Assembly (NCBI RefSeq): GCF_034702125.1
Contig: NW_026945786.1
Coordinates: 37,501 to 101,500 of the forward strand
DNA from: Engraulis encrasicolus
Taxonomy: Eukaryota > Chordata > Actinopteri > Clupeiformes > Engraulidae
Reading direction: 5' to 3'
Length of the DNA: 64,000 nt
The position numbers were made by a program, and so were the translations under genes. Every line of letters starts with the position of its first letter. Position 1 is the first letter of the stretch. Shown here one piece after another: positions 1 to 11,400 of the stretch. The notes under the pieces are model-generated. The model made no database searches. It had not been told where the DNA came from and saw only the letters and a program-made list of their open reading frames with translations.

Positions 1-183
1 CTCCAATGGCTAATCCCCAATAATTTGCCGGATTGAGAGAGCAGTCTGATGCATCTGTCCAGCACTCTACTCTCCACATAACGTCTCATATGGGATCAGA
101 TTGGGGACAGTTGTCACTTCATTACTTATTGATTAATACAAAAACAATTAGTTAACATTGCACATTATTGTTATAAGCCTGCT

Positions 184-185
184 GT

Positions 186-280
<95 letters not shown>
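184..280. repeat. (TG)n microsatellite
   Basis: Almost pure TG dinucleotide array. The Val-Cys open frames crossing it are repeat artefacts, not genes. Confidence 0.97.
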
Positions 281-282
<2 letters not shown>

Positions 283-654
283 CACTCCTCTTCCATTTCC
301 ACTCTTTTCAATTTTTTTCTCTTCCTACTCCTTTCCTCTCCTCTGCCCTCCACCTCCTCTTCTCTGTCCTCCTCCTCCCCTCTCCTCTCCTTTTCTCCTC
401 TGCTAACCTCTCCCCCCCCTCCACTCCGCTCCTCCCCTCAACTCTCCTCTCCCCCTCCCCTCGCCTTCTCTCTTCTCCTCTCCTCTTCTTCCCCACTCTA
501 CGCTTCTCCTATCCTCTCCTCTTCCCTCTCCACTCCTCTCCTCTTCTCTTCTCCTCATCCTCCTCACCTCTCCTCTCCTCTCCCCTCCTCTCTTCTCCTC
601 TCCTCTTCTTTTCTATTCTTTCCTCTCCTCCTCACCTCTCCTCTCCTCTCCGAA
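281..654. repeat. CT-rich polypyrimidine tract
   Basis: About 370 bases are almost only C and T on this strand, with irregular TCCTC-like units, directly after the TG array. Such strand-asymmetric tracts can form triplex DNA (known of this sequence type; not shown here). Open frames through it are low-complexity artefacts. Confidence 0.9.
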
Positions 655-1134
655 ATGGGCTATACTCCCCCCTGGCTGTCTGTTCCCTTGTCCTCCAAGT
701 ACACACTGCCATCTAGTGACAATGTTTGGTATTGCATTGCCCCAGAGTAATCACACTGGACCTTCACCTTTACACGCATTTTCAAATTCAAATTTCTTTA
801 TTGGAGGATAGCCTCTTGAGATAAAAATCTCGTTTTCGAGAGGGTCCTCAGAGAAACATACATAACACACACATTACAAATATTCACACACACTGCAGCT
901 CTTCCCCACCACACACACCCCATCTCTTACCAAAATAAATTAAAGTTAATACCATGGCTAAAAAAAATTCTTCATAATACAGGAGGAGAAAACCAAAGAA
1001 AACACAAAATAAATATTCATGTCCATAATGTTCATACATGTGTATAGAACCAAAATTTAAGAAAACTGAGACATAGACAACGGGAGAAAAAATAACTCTA
1101 TGGAGAATCTAAAACATATATCATTTTTCACAGA

Positions 1135-3207
1135 TCATACATAACTGAAACATCTACATTGGTCAGATGATTGAATGTAGTTCTGAAGGGATACTTTAAA
1201 AGAAGGGAAAGATGTAATGGACCTTAAAGAGGAGGGTAAGCTGTTCCAATCAGAAGGGGCTTTAAACTGAAATGCACGTCGTCCAATCTCTTTGGAAATT
1301 CTTGGAACAGAAAAGAAAACATGATCATGGTGTCTTAAGGCATATGATGAGCTATAAGAGATTAAGTACTGTCTTAAATAAAGAGGATAATTGAAAAATT
1401 TGCATTTATAAATGAACTGAAACCAGTGAAACCGTCGTCTGGCCAATGGAGATAGAATATTCATTCTCTGATACATATCGCAGTGATGGGTTAAGAATGG
1501 GCACCTCAAGACAAATCTGCATATGCTATTATATACAACAGTAAGCGATTTAAGATTGGATTGAGTTGTGTTCATGTACACAGTGTCCGCATAGTCAATG
1601 ATAGGAAATAAAAGTTGGGTAACAATTTTTAATCGTGTATCTTGAGTGAAGCAATTAATTGAGCGATAAAGCTGTCTTAAATTAAAGTTGATCTTTTTAA
1701 CAATTGAGTCAATGTGAGGCCTAAAAGAAAGATGTGAGTCCAACCATAGACCCAGATATTTGAATTCATCTACACTTTCCATAACTGTACCATCTAGGAA
1801 TTTAACCATTAAACTATTTGCTTGAGTTTGTTGACCTGAATTAATGGAAAATAACATACTATGAGACTTAAGTTTGTTGAGTATTAACCCATTATTCAAG
1901 AACCATTTTTGCACAATATCAAAATCAGTTTGAAGAGAGGATTGAATTGAACAAATATCACGCTTCGAGGTGTATATAACTGTATCATCTGCATAGAGTA
2001 GAGTTTGACAGTCACCACATATTTGTGGAAGGTCATTAATAAAAATAGAAAATAAAAGAGGGCCTAAGCAAGAACCTTGTGGAACTCCCTGTTCCATAAC
2101 CATAAACTGAGAGAGGGCACCACTGACTGATACGCACTGACGTCTATAATGCAGATATGAATTAAACCAAAACATAGATTGCTCAGACAGACCAATAGCA
2201 TGTAATTTGTCTAGAAGAAGATAATGGTTAACCAAATCAAAAGCCTTGGTGAGGTCAATGAAAATGGCTCCAGTAGGCATATTGACATCCAAAGATGATG
2301 TAACATCATTAACAAATTTAGTCAGTACAGTAGTAGTGGAAAAATTGGGTCTGAAACCTGACTGACATGGTGATAGAATTGAAGACTCATTGATATAATT
2401 GAACAGTCTCTTGAATATAATTTTTTCAAATATTTTAGCAACATTACTAATGATAGAGATTGGTCTATAATTATTAGATTCAAGTGGATCACCACTTTTG
2501 TGTAGAGGTATTACCTTAGCACACTTCCACATGATTGGAACAGTGCAAGTAGATAAAGACAAATTAAATAAGTCACATAATGGATATGATAAGACATGAG
2601 AAGCCATTTTTAAAAACTTAATCTCAAGACCATCTGGACCCGTACTGCTACCCGATTTAATTTCAGCAATAGATTGTTGTACCTCAGTTGGGAGTATTGA
2701 AGAAAAGGAGAAGGAGCGGTTAGACACAGTGCTGTTAACATGGTTTGAGTAAGAGAAGTCAGATGGGCGTAACCTACAGACAGAGGAAAAATGCTGATTA
2801 AAAGCATCAGCTACAGAAATGGGGTCAGTAATAATATTATTATCATCAAGCCTGAGCTTTTGAGGTGAGTTCACAGGAGATTTGTTCAGAAGACCATTTA
2901 GCTTTTTCCAGAACTGTTTGGGATTCGTGAAATTGTTAGATAAGGAATTTTTGTAATAATCAGATTTAGCGTTTCTTGTTTTAACTGTACAAATATTTCT
3001 TAATCGCTTATATTCTGTCAAATGTTCTACGTTTTTTGTTGTATGATAACGCTCCCAAGCCTTGTCCCTTTGCTTAAAAAGATGGATTAAGTCACCAGAG
3101 ATCCATGGGAGATGATGGCCTTTCACCTTAACCGATGCCAATGGAGCATGTTTGTCTATGACTTTCAGCACCTCTGTGTAAAAAAAAATTCCATGCATCT
3201 TCAGCAT
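1135..3207 (-). pseudogene. LINE reverse transcriptase half (out of frame with its endonuclease)
   Basis: Open frame of 690 codons; the part homologous to LINE proteins starts about residue 10. RT motifs are visible in order: SIISNVAKIFEKIIF, SGFRPNFSTTTVLTKF, the catalytic Asp in IFIDLTKAFD, GVPQGSCLGPLLF, and the second catalytic pair in LLYADDTVIY (near plus position 1990). The C-terminal region reads on to a stop at 1135. It enzymatically copies its own RNA at a nicked genomic target. The frame does not join the upstream endonuclease: nine T residues on the coding strand (plus 3180-3188) are one base too many. The first Met lies inside the domain, so this is the second half of a single broken ORF rather than a separate gene. 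Confidence 0.85.
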
Positions 3208-4057
3208 AAGGGATTAATTCAAATCGATGCCAGTTAATGTTTAGTAGATCTTGGATGAACGCCTCAGCGTTAAAGTGATGATATTGCCTTACCTGAATTA
3301 CTTTCGGTGGCAGACGAGGTAATCTAATTTTCCAAACACAAAAAATAATGGAATGGTCGCTAAAACAGTCAGGGAGGACACCAGAGTTAGCAATTCTGTT
3401 AGGGTGGGTGACCAGAATCCAGTCAAGAAAAGACTTGGAGCTCCCAGCTATTCTTGTGGGCTCTTTTATTAATTGAGTGAGATTTAGGCTTTCAAACTGA
3501 GTCCTCTCCTTTAATGAAGATCTGTCAAGCCAATTACTGTTAAAGTCACCCAGGACCATCATTTCATCAGAGCAATTTAAAGAATTAATAGTAGTGAGAA
3601 TATTAACAGTTGAGTCTGATGGAGAGTTAGGGGGTCTATAGATGTTACCAATAATTAACCGTTTGTTCTGATGTAAACTTACTTTAACAAAGAGACATTC
3701 AAAGTTCAAAGGTCCGACACTTGGAGCAATAAGTTCAGAAGATAGACTGGAGGAGATATAGGTGGCTACACCTCCCCCACGACTACCCCTGTCTTCTCTA
3801 TATAAAATATAACCATCAAGACTTATTTCAGCATCCCCTATACTACTATTTAACCATGTTTCAGAAAGAGTAATTATGGCAGGTTTATTATAAACAAGCC
3901 ATGCTCGAAGCAAATCAATTTTACGAGGTAGACTCCTGATGTTTAAATGGATAACAAATAAACCTTTACCCATGGTCATTCCAAAGACAAGAAGAGATGG
4001 AAGAGAGGGGTAGGATGGAAGAGCAACACACACACTCACTCGCACATTCACACACAC
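3128..4057 (-). pseudogene. LINE apurinic-type endonuclease half (frameshifted at its end)
   Basis: Endonuclease/exonuclease/phosphatase domain of the same LINE. Recognisable blocks: HLNIRSLPRK, the metal-binding Glu in LSETWL, GSRGGGVATYI, NIYRPPNSP, VLGDFNSNWLD and the terminal SDHSII His. The domain nicks the target DNA to prime reverse transcription. The likely start is the MTMGKG methionine about 27 residues into the open frame; upstream residues are low-complexity. Homology stops at the T9 run near 3180 and the last residues of this frame are out-of-frame read-through. RT continues in another frame. Confidence 0.82.
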
Positions 4058-4330
4058 AAACAGGCACAGGCTGACAGAGCAGAGACATTCAAAAGAAAGA
4101 AAGAAAAAGGAACAGACTGTCTGCTGATAAATGCCACGTTTATATTAGTTGTCTTCATCTCCCTCCCAAATAGGGAAGAAATAAAAATAAAAATCAGGCC
4201 CAAAATATTCATTCATTATTGATCAGCAGGGGGCACTGTTTTGAGAATAAAGTTTGTTGGGAGAGTAAAGTGGCACTAAACATTTAGAGACTTCAATAAA
4301 GACTGAAAAGAGAGAGAAAAATAAATAATA

Positions 4331-4406
4331 CACACACACACACACACACAGACAGAGACACACAGAGAGACACACACACAGACACACAGACACAGACACA
4401 GACACA

Positions 4407-4496
<90 letters not shown>
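4331..4496. repeat. (CA)n with GACA interruptions
   Basis: Compound CA/GACA microsatellite. Val-Cys open frames here are artefacts. Confidence 0.97.
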
Positions 4497-4498
<2 letters not shown>

Positions 4499-4609
4499 AG
4501 CCATAATGACTCAGCAATATGGAGATACGCACATGTCTTACAGTGACTCAGCGTCTATGACAAAAATTGTAACGACTTTAATAAAGTCTGAGAAATCTTA
4601 GGCTGATCT

Positions 4610-5146
4610 TACAGGGACACGGAAATGGTCAAAAAAGGTACTGCAACTATTCTGCTCATTGAAACTGGGCTCCCTACTGCTAAATTTGATCTTTACATGT
4701 AAGTTTAATAAATAATTTACAAATATGTTCTAGTATGGTCCAAGTACAGTCATTTTTTCAGCTAAAAATGGCTATTTTTGGAAATTCAAAATGGCGGACC
4801 ATGGAGAAGATCCCCCTTTTCATGTATGGAAAGTGCAATTTTTCCAGTCATAATGAATACTTATAGTTTGATGGTGGTAGTAAGTATTCATGAAAAAGGT
4901 ACCAATAGTTAATGGGTAGCATGAATTCTGGAAATAAACAACAAAAAAATCTCACACAGTGTCCCATTATTTTATTTTCTATTTTTATTTTAGGGGCTTT
5001 TATGCCTTTATTTCATAGGACAGTATGAGATGGTGACAGTAAGCGAGTGGGACAGAGAGACGGGGTGGGATCGGGAAATGACCCCGGCCGGACTCGAACC
5101 GGGGTACCCGTGGGTAGGCATGCAAGCCCAGCACAGTGTCCCTTTA
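4610..5146 (+). mobile_element. TTAA-type MITE, copy 1 (interrupted by a SINE)
   Basis: Homologous to the copies at 14979, 52812, 53854 and 56029. Shared landmarks are GGAAATGGTCAAAAAAGG, CAAAATGGCGGACCATGG and the terminal CAGTGTCCCTTTAA. Its left end has lost part of the inverted repeat (CAGGGACACGG instead of AGGGACACTGTG). The right end is split by a SINE at 4966-5131. No coding capacity. Confidence 0.85.
4966..5131 (-). mobile_element. tRNA-derived SINE fragment
   Basis: On the minus strand it carries a pol III B box, GGTTCGAGTCC, followed by a body and an A-rich tail with AAATA units. The A-box half is missing, so it is 5' truncated. It is flanked by an exact 11-bp duplication, CACAGTGTCCC, at 4955-4965 and 5132-5142, showing that it inserted into the terminal repeat of the MITE. 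Confidence 0.8.
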
Positions 5147-5279
5147 AATATTAAAAATGTTTGAGTGCTCAGTAGATTCAAGCAATCTTTTGAGAGTGAA
5201 TAATATTTCCCTGCCTGTCTGGAATTCTACACAAACATTTTCTATTTTACTGTTAAGAAAGCCACCAAGAATTTGATCT

Positions 5280-5456
5280 TTGGAATTTGGCACATTGAAT
5301 GATATACTTCCGGCGGCCCATTGAATGATAAACTTCCGGTGAGGTGAGATGTCGGTGTGAGTAGCTCCGCACAAACCCTGGCGTCTAACTTCATAAATCA
5401 AAAGTTAAGGTGCCTTTGAATGAACTCTTAAAACGCAAATTAATGGACAAAAAGTA
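5280..5456 (+). promoter_or_regulatory. L1 5' leader, presumed internal promoter
   Basis: Only 177 bases precede ORF1. They contain an imperfect duplication: CATTGAATGATA(T/A)ACTTCCGG at about 5293-5313 and 5319-5339, each ending in an ACTTCCGG core that resembles an ETS-factor site. LINEs are transcribed from internal 5' promoters, so this is the likely one; that role is inferred. Confidence 0.45.
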
Positions 5457-6491
5457 ATGAACTTGAGATCTGGCACGGTTGCCCAAGAAACTCCGCGAGA
5501 GAAACTAAAGAAGAAGAAATCAAGCGTGACTGAAGAAACAATGGCGGACAAAAAGCTGGAACAAAGTTTGAAGGCCATGTTGACTGACTTCAAGGAGGAA
5601 ATCTCCAAACAAATTGCAGAGCTTCGACAAGACTTCGGAACGTTTTCAAGTGAATTAAAACAAGTAAGAGCTGACGTTACCGAAATACGCACGGGATTAG
5701 AAGAAGCAAATGGCGATATAAAGGAAGCTGAGCAACGCATACATGAATTGGAAGAAAGAGAGACGCGTGCCAATGAGACGATAGAATGGCTGAAACAAGA
5801 GCAAAAAAGAATGAATGAAAGACTTGAGCATCTCGAGAACAAAGCTTGTCAAAATAACATTCGGATATATAATATTAAAGAAGGCACAGAGGGAGGAAAC
5901 ATGGCTGGATTCATAAGAACATTTCTCAAGGAAAAGTTGATGCTCCCTCCTGGACTACTACAGGTTGAAGCAGCCTATCGTTCACCCTCAAAGACTAGCC
6001 AACAAACCACGGGGAAAACAGAAGATAACGCAAGCAGCCCTCGGTCGATTGTGGTGCGCTTTCCGAATGGGAATATCAGGCAAGAAATCCTACAGACGGC
6101 TTGGGCAAAGAACATCAGTCTGGATGAGGAGCGCGTCTACTTTTCACAGGATTTCACAAGCAAAGTCCAGAAGGAGAGGACCCGATATGCTCCATTAAGG
6201 AGATTACTCAAGGAGAAGAATGTGAAATCACATCTGCGAAATCCAGCTAAATTGAAGGTGTTTGGCGAGGGAGAACCAACCATCTACGCGACTCCTGAAG
6301 AAGCAGAACGCGGCCTACGAGAGAAGGGAGTGATACTTGCCACGGACCAGTGCCAGTACGAAGTTAAGAGGGGGAAAGCGCAATCAGTCCCCTTCCAGAA
6401 AGTTCACAGACAAAACATCGCCCGAGAGCAAGAGACAACGACCATCCCAGCCGTGCCAGTGGAGACCGAGGTAGACAAAATAAACGAATGA
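5457..6491 (+). CDS. L1 ORF1 protein (RNA-binding nucleic-acid chaperone)
   Basis: 344 residues, the usual length class of vertebrate L1 ORF1p. A Lys-rich N-terminus is followed by a long heptad-rich coiled coil at about residues 30-125, where ORF1p trimerises. From residue 128 the conserved NKACQNNIRIYNIKEG block opens the RNA-recognition domain. After it comes the C-terminal domain with YFSQDFTSKVQKERTRY and the LKVFGEGEP region. ORF1p coats LINE RNA in the cytoplasm and assists target-primed reverse transcription. The start is the first ATG in frame, close to the element's 5' end. The protein ends about 1.9 kb before ORF2. No internal break is seen. Confidence 0.93.
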   Translation: MNLRSGTVAQETPREKLKKKKSSVTEETMADKKLEQSLKAMLTDFKEEISKQIAELRQDFGTFSSELKQVRADVTEIRTGLEEANGDIKEAEQRIHELEERETRANETIEWLKQEQKRMNERLEHLENKACQNNIRIYNIKEGTEGGNMAGFIRTFLKEKLMLPPGLLQVEAAYRSPSKTSQQTTGKTEDNASSPRSIVVRFPNGNIRQEILQTAWAKNISLDEERVYFSQDFTSKVQKERTRYAPLRRLLKEKNVKSHLRNPAKLKVFGEGEPTIYATPEEAERGLREKGVILATDQCQYEVKRGKAQSVPFQKVHRQNIAREQETTTIPAVPVETEVDKINE

Positions 6492-6980
6492 TTTAATGAA
6501 CAATGACCTTGAGACTATTGCCTTGTCGCTGGTGGAGATGCTGGCGTGCTATGCCTCTGTTGCGTAATCAGTACATCCTGCGCGCCGGGAGGCGGCACAC
6601 TGGTGCGCCATGGGGACACGGCATAGGATTACGCACAAGATTACGCTCCCTGGTACCTGCCTGGGGACCTGTACGTGGACATGCTGAATGGACATGCACC
6701 GCACGGATAATACACACACAGTCTTTTTTTTTACTACTTTATGGCCAGACGATCTGAAAGTCCTTCTAAGACACTGAATGAATACACGCGTAAGGACAAT
6801 GCGCAGCCCTAAGCTTACAACGGGGACTCGAAGTTTTTTTGTTTTCTGTTTTTTTTTTTTTACCTTTGGGATAATGAAGATCGCCCAAGACAAAGAAATG
6901 AACTGAACAAAGGTATGCAGTATCAAATGACTTTGTGGGTGAAGGACTGGGGGCCTGAAGATCATTTGCCTTCTCTTGAT

Positions 6981-6982
<2 letters not shown>

Positions 6983-7074
<92 letters not shown>
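6983..7074. repeat. (GT)n in L1 spacer unit 1
   Basis: Pure GT array inside the L1 spacer. Confidence 0.97.
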
Positions 7075-7076
<2 letters not shown>

Positions 7077-7425
7077 TAATTAGACCAAGGAAGATCAGAA
7101 ATTGTGATAAAAAACAAAACAAAAAAATTAAGCTAAATAAGAGGTATGCCCTAAAGGAGAAGCCTTTTTTCTTTTTCCTTCCTTTTTTCACAGTAGGCCT
7201 GTTTTGTGTTAGTGTGGGTGTGTTGTGGGAGTGTGTGTGTTTTTGTTTTGTCTGTTTTTTTTTAGGGGTTATTTTTTTTGGGGGGGGGGTGTACTCGGGT
7301 GCAGTGTGTGAGTGTGTATACCCCAGATATGGGTGTAAGGCCATTTAAATAAGCTAGATCAAAAGGGGCAAATTGAAGATCATTTGCTCTCCTTTAATAA
7401 TTGTGTGTGTGCATGCATGGGAATC

Positions 7426-7548
<123 letters not shown>

Positions 7549-7963
7549 TGCCCTGATCAAGAGAGATGGGAATTCATGGTTACACAATTTGGGCTTGTAT
7601 GTATTAGAGTAGGTGTGAGTGTGCATGCATGGATGGGCGTGCAAGGGTGGGGGTGTGAGTGTGTGTGTGTTTGGGGGGTTGTTCAGGTGCAGTAAGTGTG
7701 TGAGTATATGCCCCAGATATGAGTGCAAATGGGCGAATTTAGCCAACTAGAGCCCTAATGTTACTGATGATTGCCCACGACAAAGACATAAGAATAAGTT
7801 AATGTTGGACCAAATGACCTTTGAGGAAATGACTTTAAATAAGCCATATCAAGAGGGGGAACTTAAACAGTAGTTGCTTTCCTCCAATAATTGTGCCTAT
7901 ACCTGTATGTTTGTGTGTGATGCTTGGACTAAGGGAGATTGAAATTTAGGTTTAAACAATCTG

Positions 7964-7965
7964 TG

Positions 7966-8014
<49 letters not shown>
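7964..8014. repeat. (GT)n in L1 spacer unit 3
   Basis: Shorter GT array followed by a G run. Confidence 0.95.
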
Positions 8015-8017
<3 letters not shown>

Positions 8018-8428
8018 GGGGGGTGTACATGTGTATAGAGGGTGTGAGTTTGCATGTCCATGTGTGGCCTTATAGGCAGGTGGGTGGGGAGCGGGGATAC
8101 AAATAGGCACTAAAATACTCACAATGTAAGAAAAGACAACAGGGGAGAAACTCCAAGACATCATGCTGTTCACCACATTTGTAAGGGCATGCCTTAGTCC
8201 AATGTACATCATAACCAAACGTTGGTATGGACGAAACAGTAAGACCCTTTCATTCCACGATATACAGTGGAAGCCACTTAGTAACCACATAGAAGAGGTT
8301 ACACTCTTTGGAAGTTCAAGATGGGAGTTTTGGGTTAGGGGGAAGGTTTCACTTATGCACTTTTTTCTTTTTGTTTTTCTGTTTATTTTTCTTAGAAATA
8401 AATACAAAGGGGAAGTGAAATATCTCTC

Positions 8429-11400
8429 ATGGTGAAAGTTAGATGCATATCTCTAAATGTAAATGGGCTAAATAATGCCATAAAAAGGAAACGCATACTC
8501 CAGTACCTTAAGAAAGAAGGGGGAGAAGTAATCTTCCTCCAAGAAACTCATTTAAGTACAATTGAGCATGCTAAAATGGAAAAATTAGCTAATGCACAGG
8601 TGTTTCATTCCTCCCATTCAACATCTAAAAGAGGAGTCTCAATTTTGATCAAGAACCATCTTATGTTTAAGAAAATAAAATGTATTAGGGACAAGGAGGG
8701 AAGGTATGTAGTAGTTATAGGCATGCTGGAAGAGCAATGCTTAACACTAATTAATGTATATAACCCTCCAGGAAAAGGGGATGGGCTTATGGAAAAAGTA
8801 CTACAATTGTTAATGATGGAGGCACAAGGAACTGTAATTATGGCTGGAGATCTTAACCTGGTCATGAATCCAAAATTAGATACCCAGAGTAGGAAGAAAC
8901 ATAAATCAGAAAAAGCTGCAGACTTACTCCGGAAAGCTGAAACAGACATAGGCTTAACAGATGTTTGGCGTTGTCTACACCCCTGTGATAAAGCTTTTAC
9001 TTATTACTCTGATGCACATAAGGTTTTCTCCAGACTAGATTATTTTTTTATGTACAAAAACGATATTGGAAGAGTTAGCAAGTGCGAAATTCTACCCATA
9101 ACAATAACCGATCATGCTCCGGTCGTAATGGAAATGAATATGAATGTGGACAAAGGAGAAACACTTTGGAGATTGAATAACTCACTACTGGGAAATCCTC
9201 ATTTAAAAGATAAAATTGCGAGGAAAATCAAGTCTTTCTTCGAGTTAAATGATAATGGTGAAGTATCGGACATAGTGCTATGGGAAGCTGCAAAGGCAAC
9301 AATAAGAGGAGAAATAATTGCACTTTCCTCCTGGGAAAAGAAACAAAAAGAAAAAACAAAGACCCTCTTAGAAAAGAAAGTAGGTGACCTGCAAAAGGAA
9401 TATGAGATTTGTATGAAAGCAGAGGTATATACACAATTGTGTGCCACTAAAAAGCTACTGAAATCATTAGAATTAATGGAGATCGAAAAAAAATTAGTAC
9501 TCTGTAAGCAAACTCATTTTGAGAATAGTACAACATCCTTGAAAAAATTGGCATTTAAGTTAAAAAAACAACAGGAAAGATCTATAGTAGCCACGGTTAA
9601 GGATAAAAGAGGTGTTTACAGAAGGGGAAAATCAAATATCGCATCTGGTTTCAGGGAATTTTACCAAGATCTGTATACACCTGAATTGGAGGTTGACAAT
9701 AAAGAAATTAAAACATTTTTGGATACGTTGCAGCTCCCAGCTGTAACTGACGGTCAGAATGAAGAGTTAACACGGCCAATAACTGAAATAGAAATAGCAA
9801 AGACCATAAAGAATGGGAAGGCCGGGAGAAGCCCGGGTGACGATGGGTACACCTATGAATTCTATAAGGAATTTTCAAGGTTATTAATACCCATTTTGTG
9901 CAGGGTTTTTAATAGGATATTGGAAACAGGAGTTTGGCCCAATACCTGGAACTCAGCAATAATTTCAGTGTTGTATAAAGAAGGAAAAGACCCTGAATGT
10001 TGCTCTTCATATAGGCCTATATCCCTGCTAAATGTAGACCAAAAAGTATTTACAGCTATAATAGCCAAGAGAATGTCAAATATAATGCCTAAAATAATCA
10101 ACTTGGACCAAACAGGCTTTGTAAAAGATAGATTATTGAGTGATAATATCCACCGCACCATTAATGTTATAGACTATGCCTCCAAAAATAAGCTATCTAT
10201 GTTAACCATAACATTGGATGCAGAGAAAGCTTTCGATAGATTATTCTGGCCCTTCTTAATAGAAGTGTGCAAGAAGTTTAAGTTTAATCAGACATTTGTT
10301 AACTTAATCAGAGGAATGTATGCAACTCCACAAGCCAGAGTGAAAGTTAACGGAACTTTGTCAGATTCATTCACAATAAAGAGAGGAACCAAACAGGGTG
10401 ATCCGTTATCTCCACAACTATTTGCTCTATGTATAGAGCCATTAGCTGAAAGAATTAGACAGAATACAGAGGTAAGAGGGGTTTATGTTGGAAAGGAGGA
10501 ACATAAAATAGCATTGTTTGCCGATGATATCATTTTATACTTAACAAGTGTTTACAAATCCTTGCCGACCTTAATGTGTGAAATAACATCTTACAGTAAT
10601 GTGTCAGGGTATAAGTTGAATTTAAATAAAACAGAAGTGATGCAAATTGGCTGCCAATTAGATAACCAATTCAAAACTGCATATAATTTCAAATGGGACC
10701 AAAATAGCATAAAATACTTGGGGGTGATAGTACCAAATAACCTTGAACAGCTTTACCAAAGCAACTTTGGAACATTGGAAAAATCTGTTAAACAAGACCT
10801 AAATAGGTGGAGAAGTTTGCCTTTTACGTTAATGGAGAAGATCAGTGCCATAAAAATGAATATTTTACCAAGATTTTTATTTCTGTTTCAAAATATCCCA
10901 CTTTATATACCTCACATAAGTTTCAAATACTGGGAGAGTTTACTTAGAAAATTCTTATGGGATGGGAAAAAACCAAGAGTTAAACTTAAAATTTTGCAAC
11001 AGAGGAGAAGGGAAGGGGGGTTAGCGTTACCAAATTTAATTAACTACTATTATGCAGCACAAGTGAAATTAATTTTGATTATGTTGAACAAAGGCTTGGG
11101 CCCAAAATGGAAAAATATGGAGACAATACTGGTTGGTAACCTAAATAAACTCTTCACCACAAAGCAGATGAAAACAAATAACTTCGTACTAAATAATACG
11201 GTCAAAACTTGGAGAAAAATATGTAAGAATATAAAAATAAAAGAAGGACATCTGACATGTCTAAGAGAAATACAGAGTGATCCAGACTTTACACCAAATA
11301 CACTTGATAACACTTTTAAAAGCTGGGGAAATAAAGGCCTGGTTATGCACAGCCAAATGTTCAGTGACATTGGAGTAGAAACTTTTGAAAATATAGCAAG

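Larger units (their letters stand above)
780..4100 (-). mobile_element. CR1/Rex1-like LINE, nearly full coding length
   Basis: Minus-strand non-LTR retrotransposon with an apurinic endonuclease (3190-4057) followed by reverse transcriptase (1135-3180). It ends near 780 in a short repeat of AATTTG units rather than poly(A), as usual in CR1/L2/Rex-type LINEs. The 5' limit is not sharp; I place it near 4100. The coding region is open except for one frameshift in a homopolymer at 3180-3188, so the insertion looks fairly young. The exact clade is uncertain. Confidence 0.85.

Noticed and set aside
158..750. Open frames of 82-188 codons over the TG array and pyrimidine tract
   Set aside because: They consist of Val-Cys or Ser/Leu/Pro runs from simple repeats, with no conserved domain.
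5405..5842. Minus-strand open frame of 145 codons
   Set aside because: Shadow of the L1 ORF1 coding strand; Ser/Cys/Phe-rich reverse reading of a coiled coil.
6503..7348. Open frames in the L1 inter-ORF spacer
   Set aside because: Short, repeat-containing, no motif; not conserved between the tandem spacer units.
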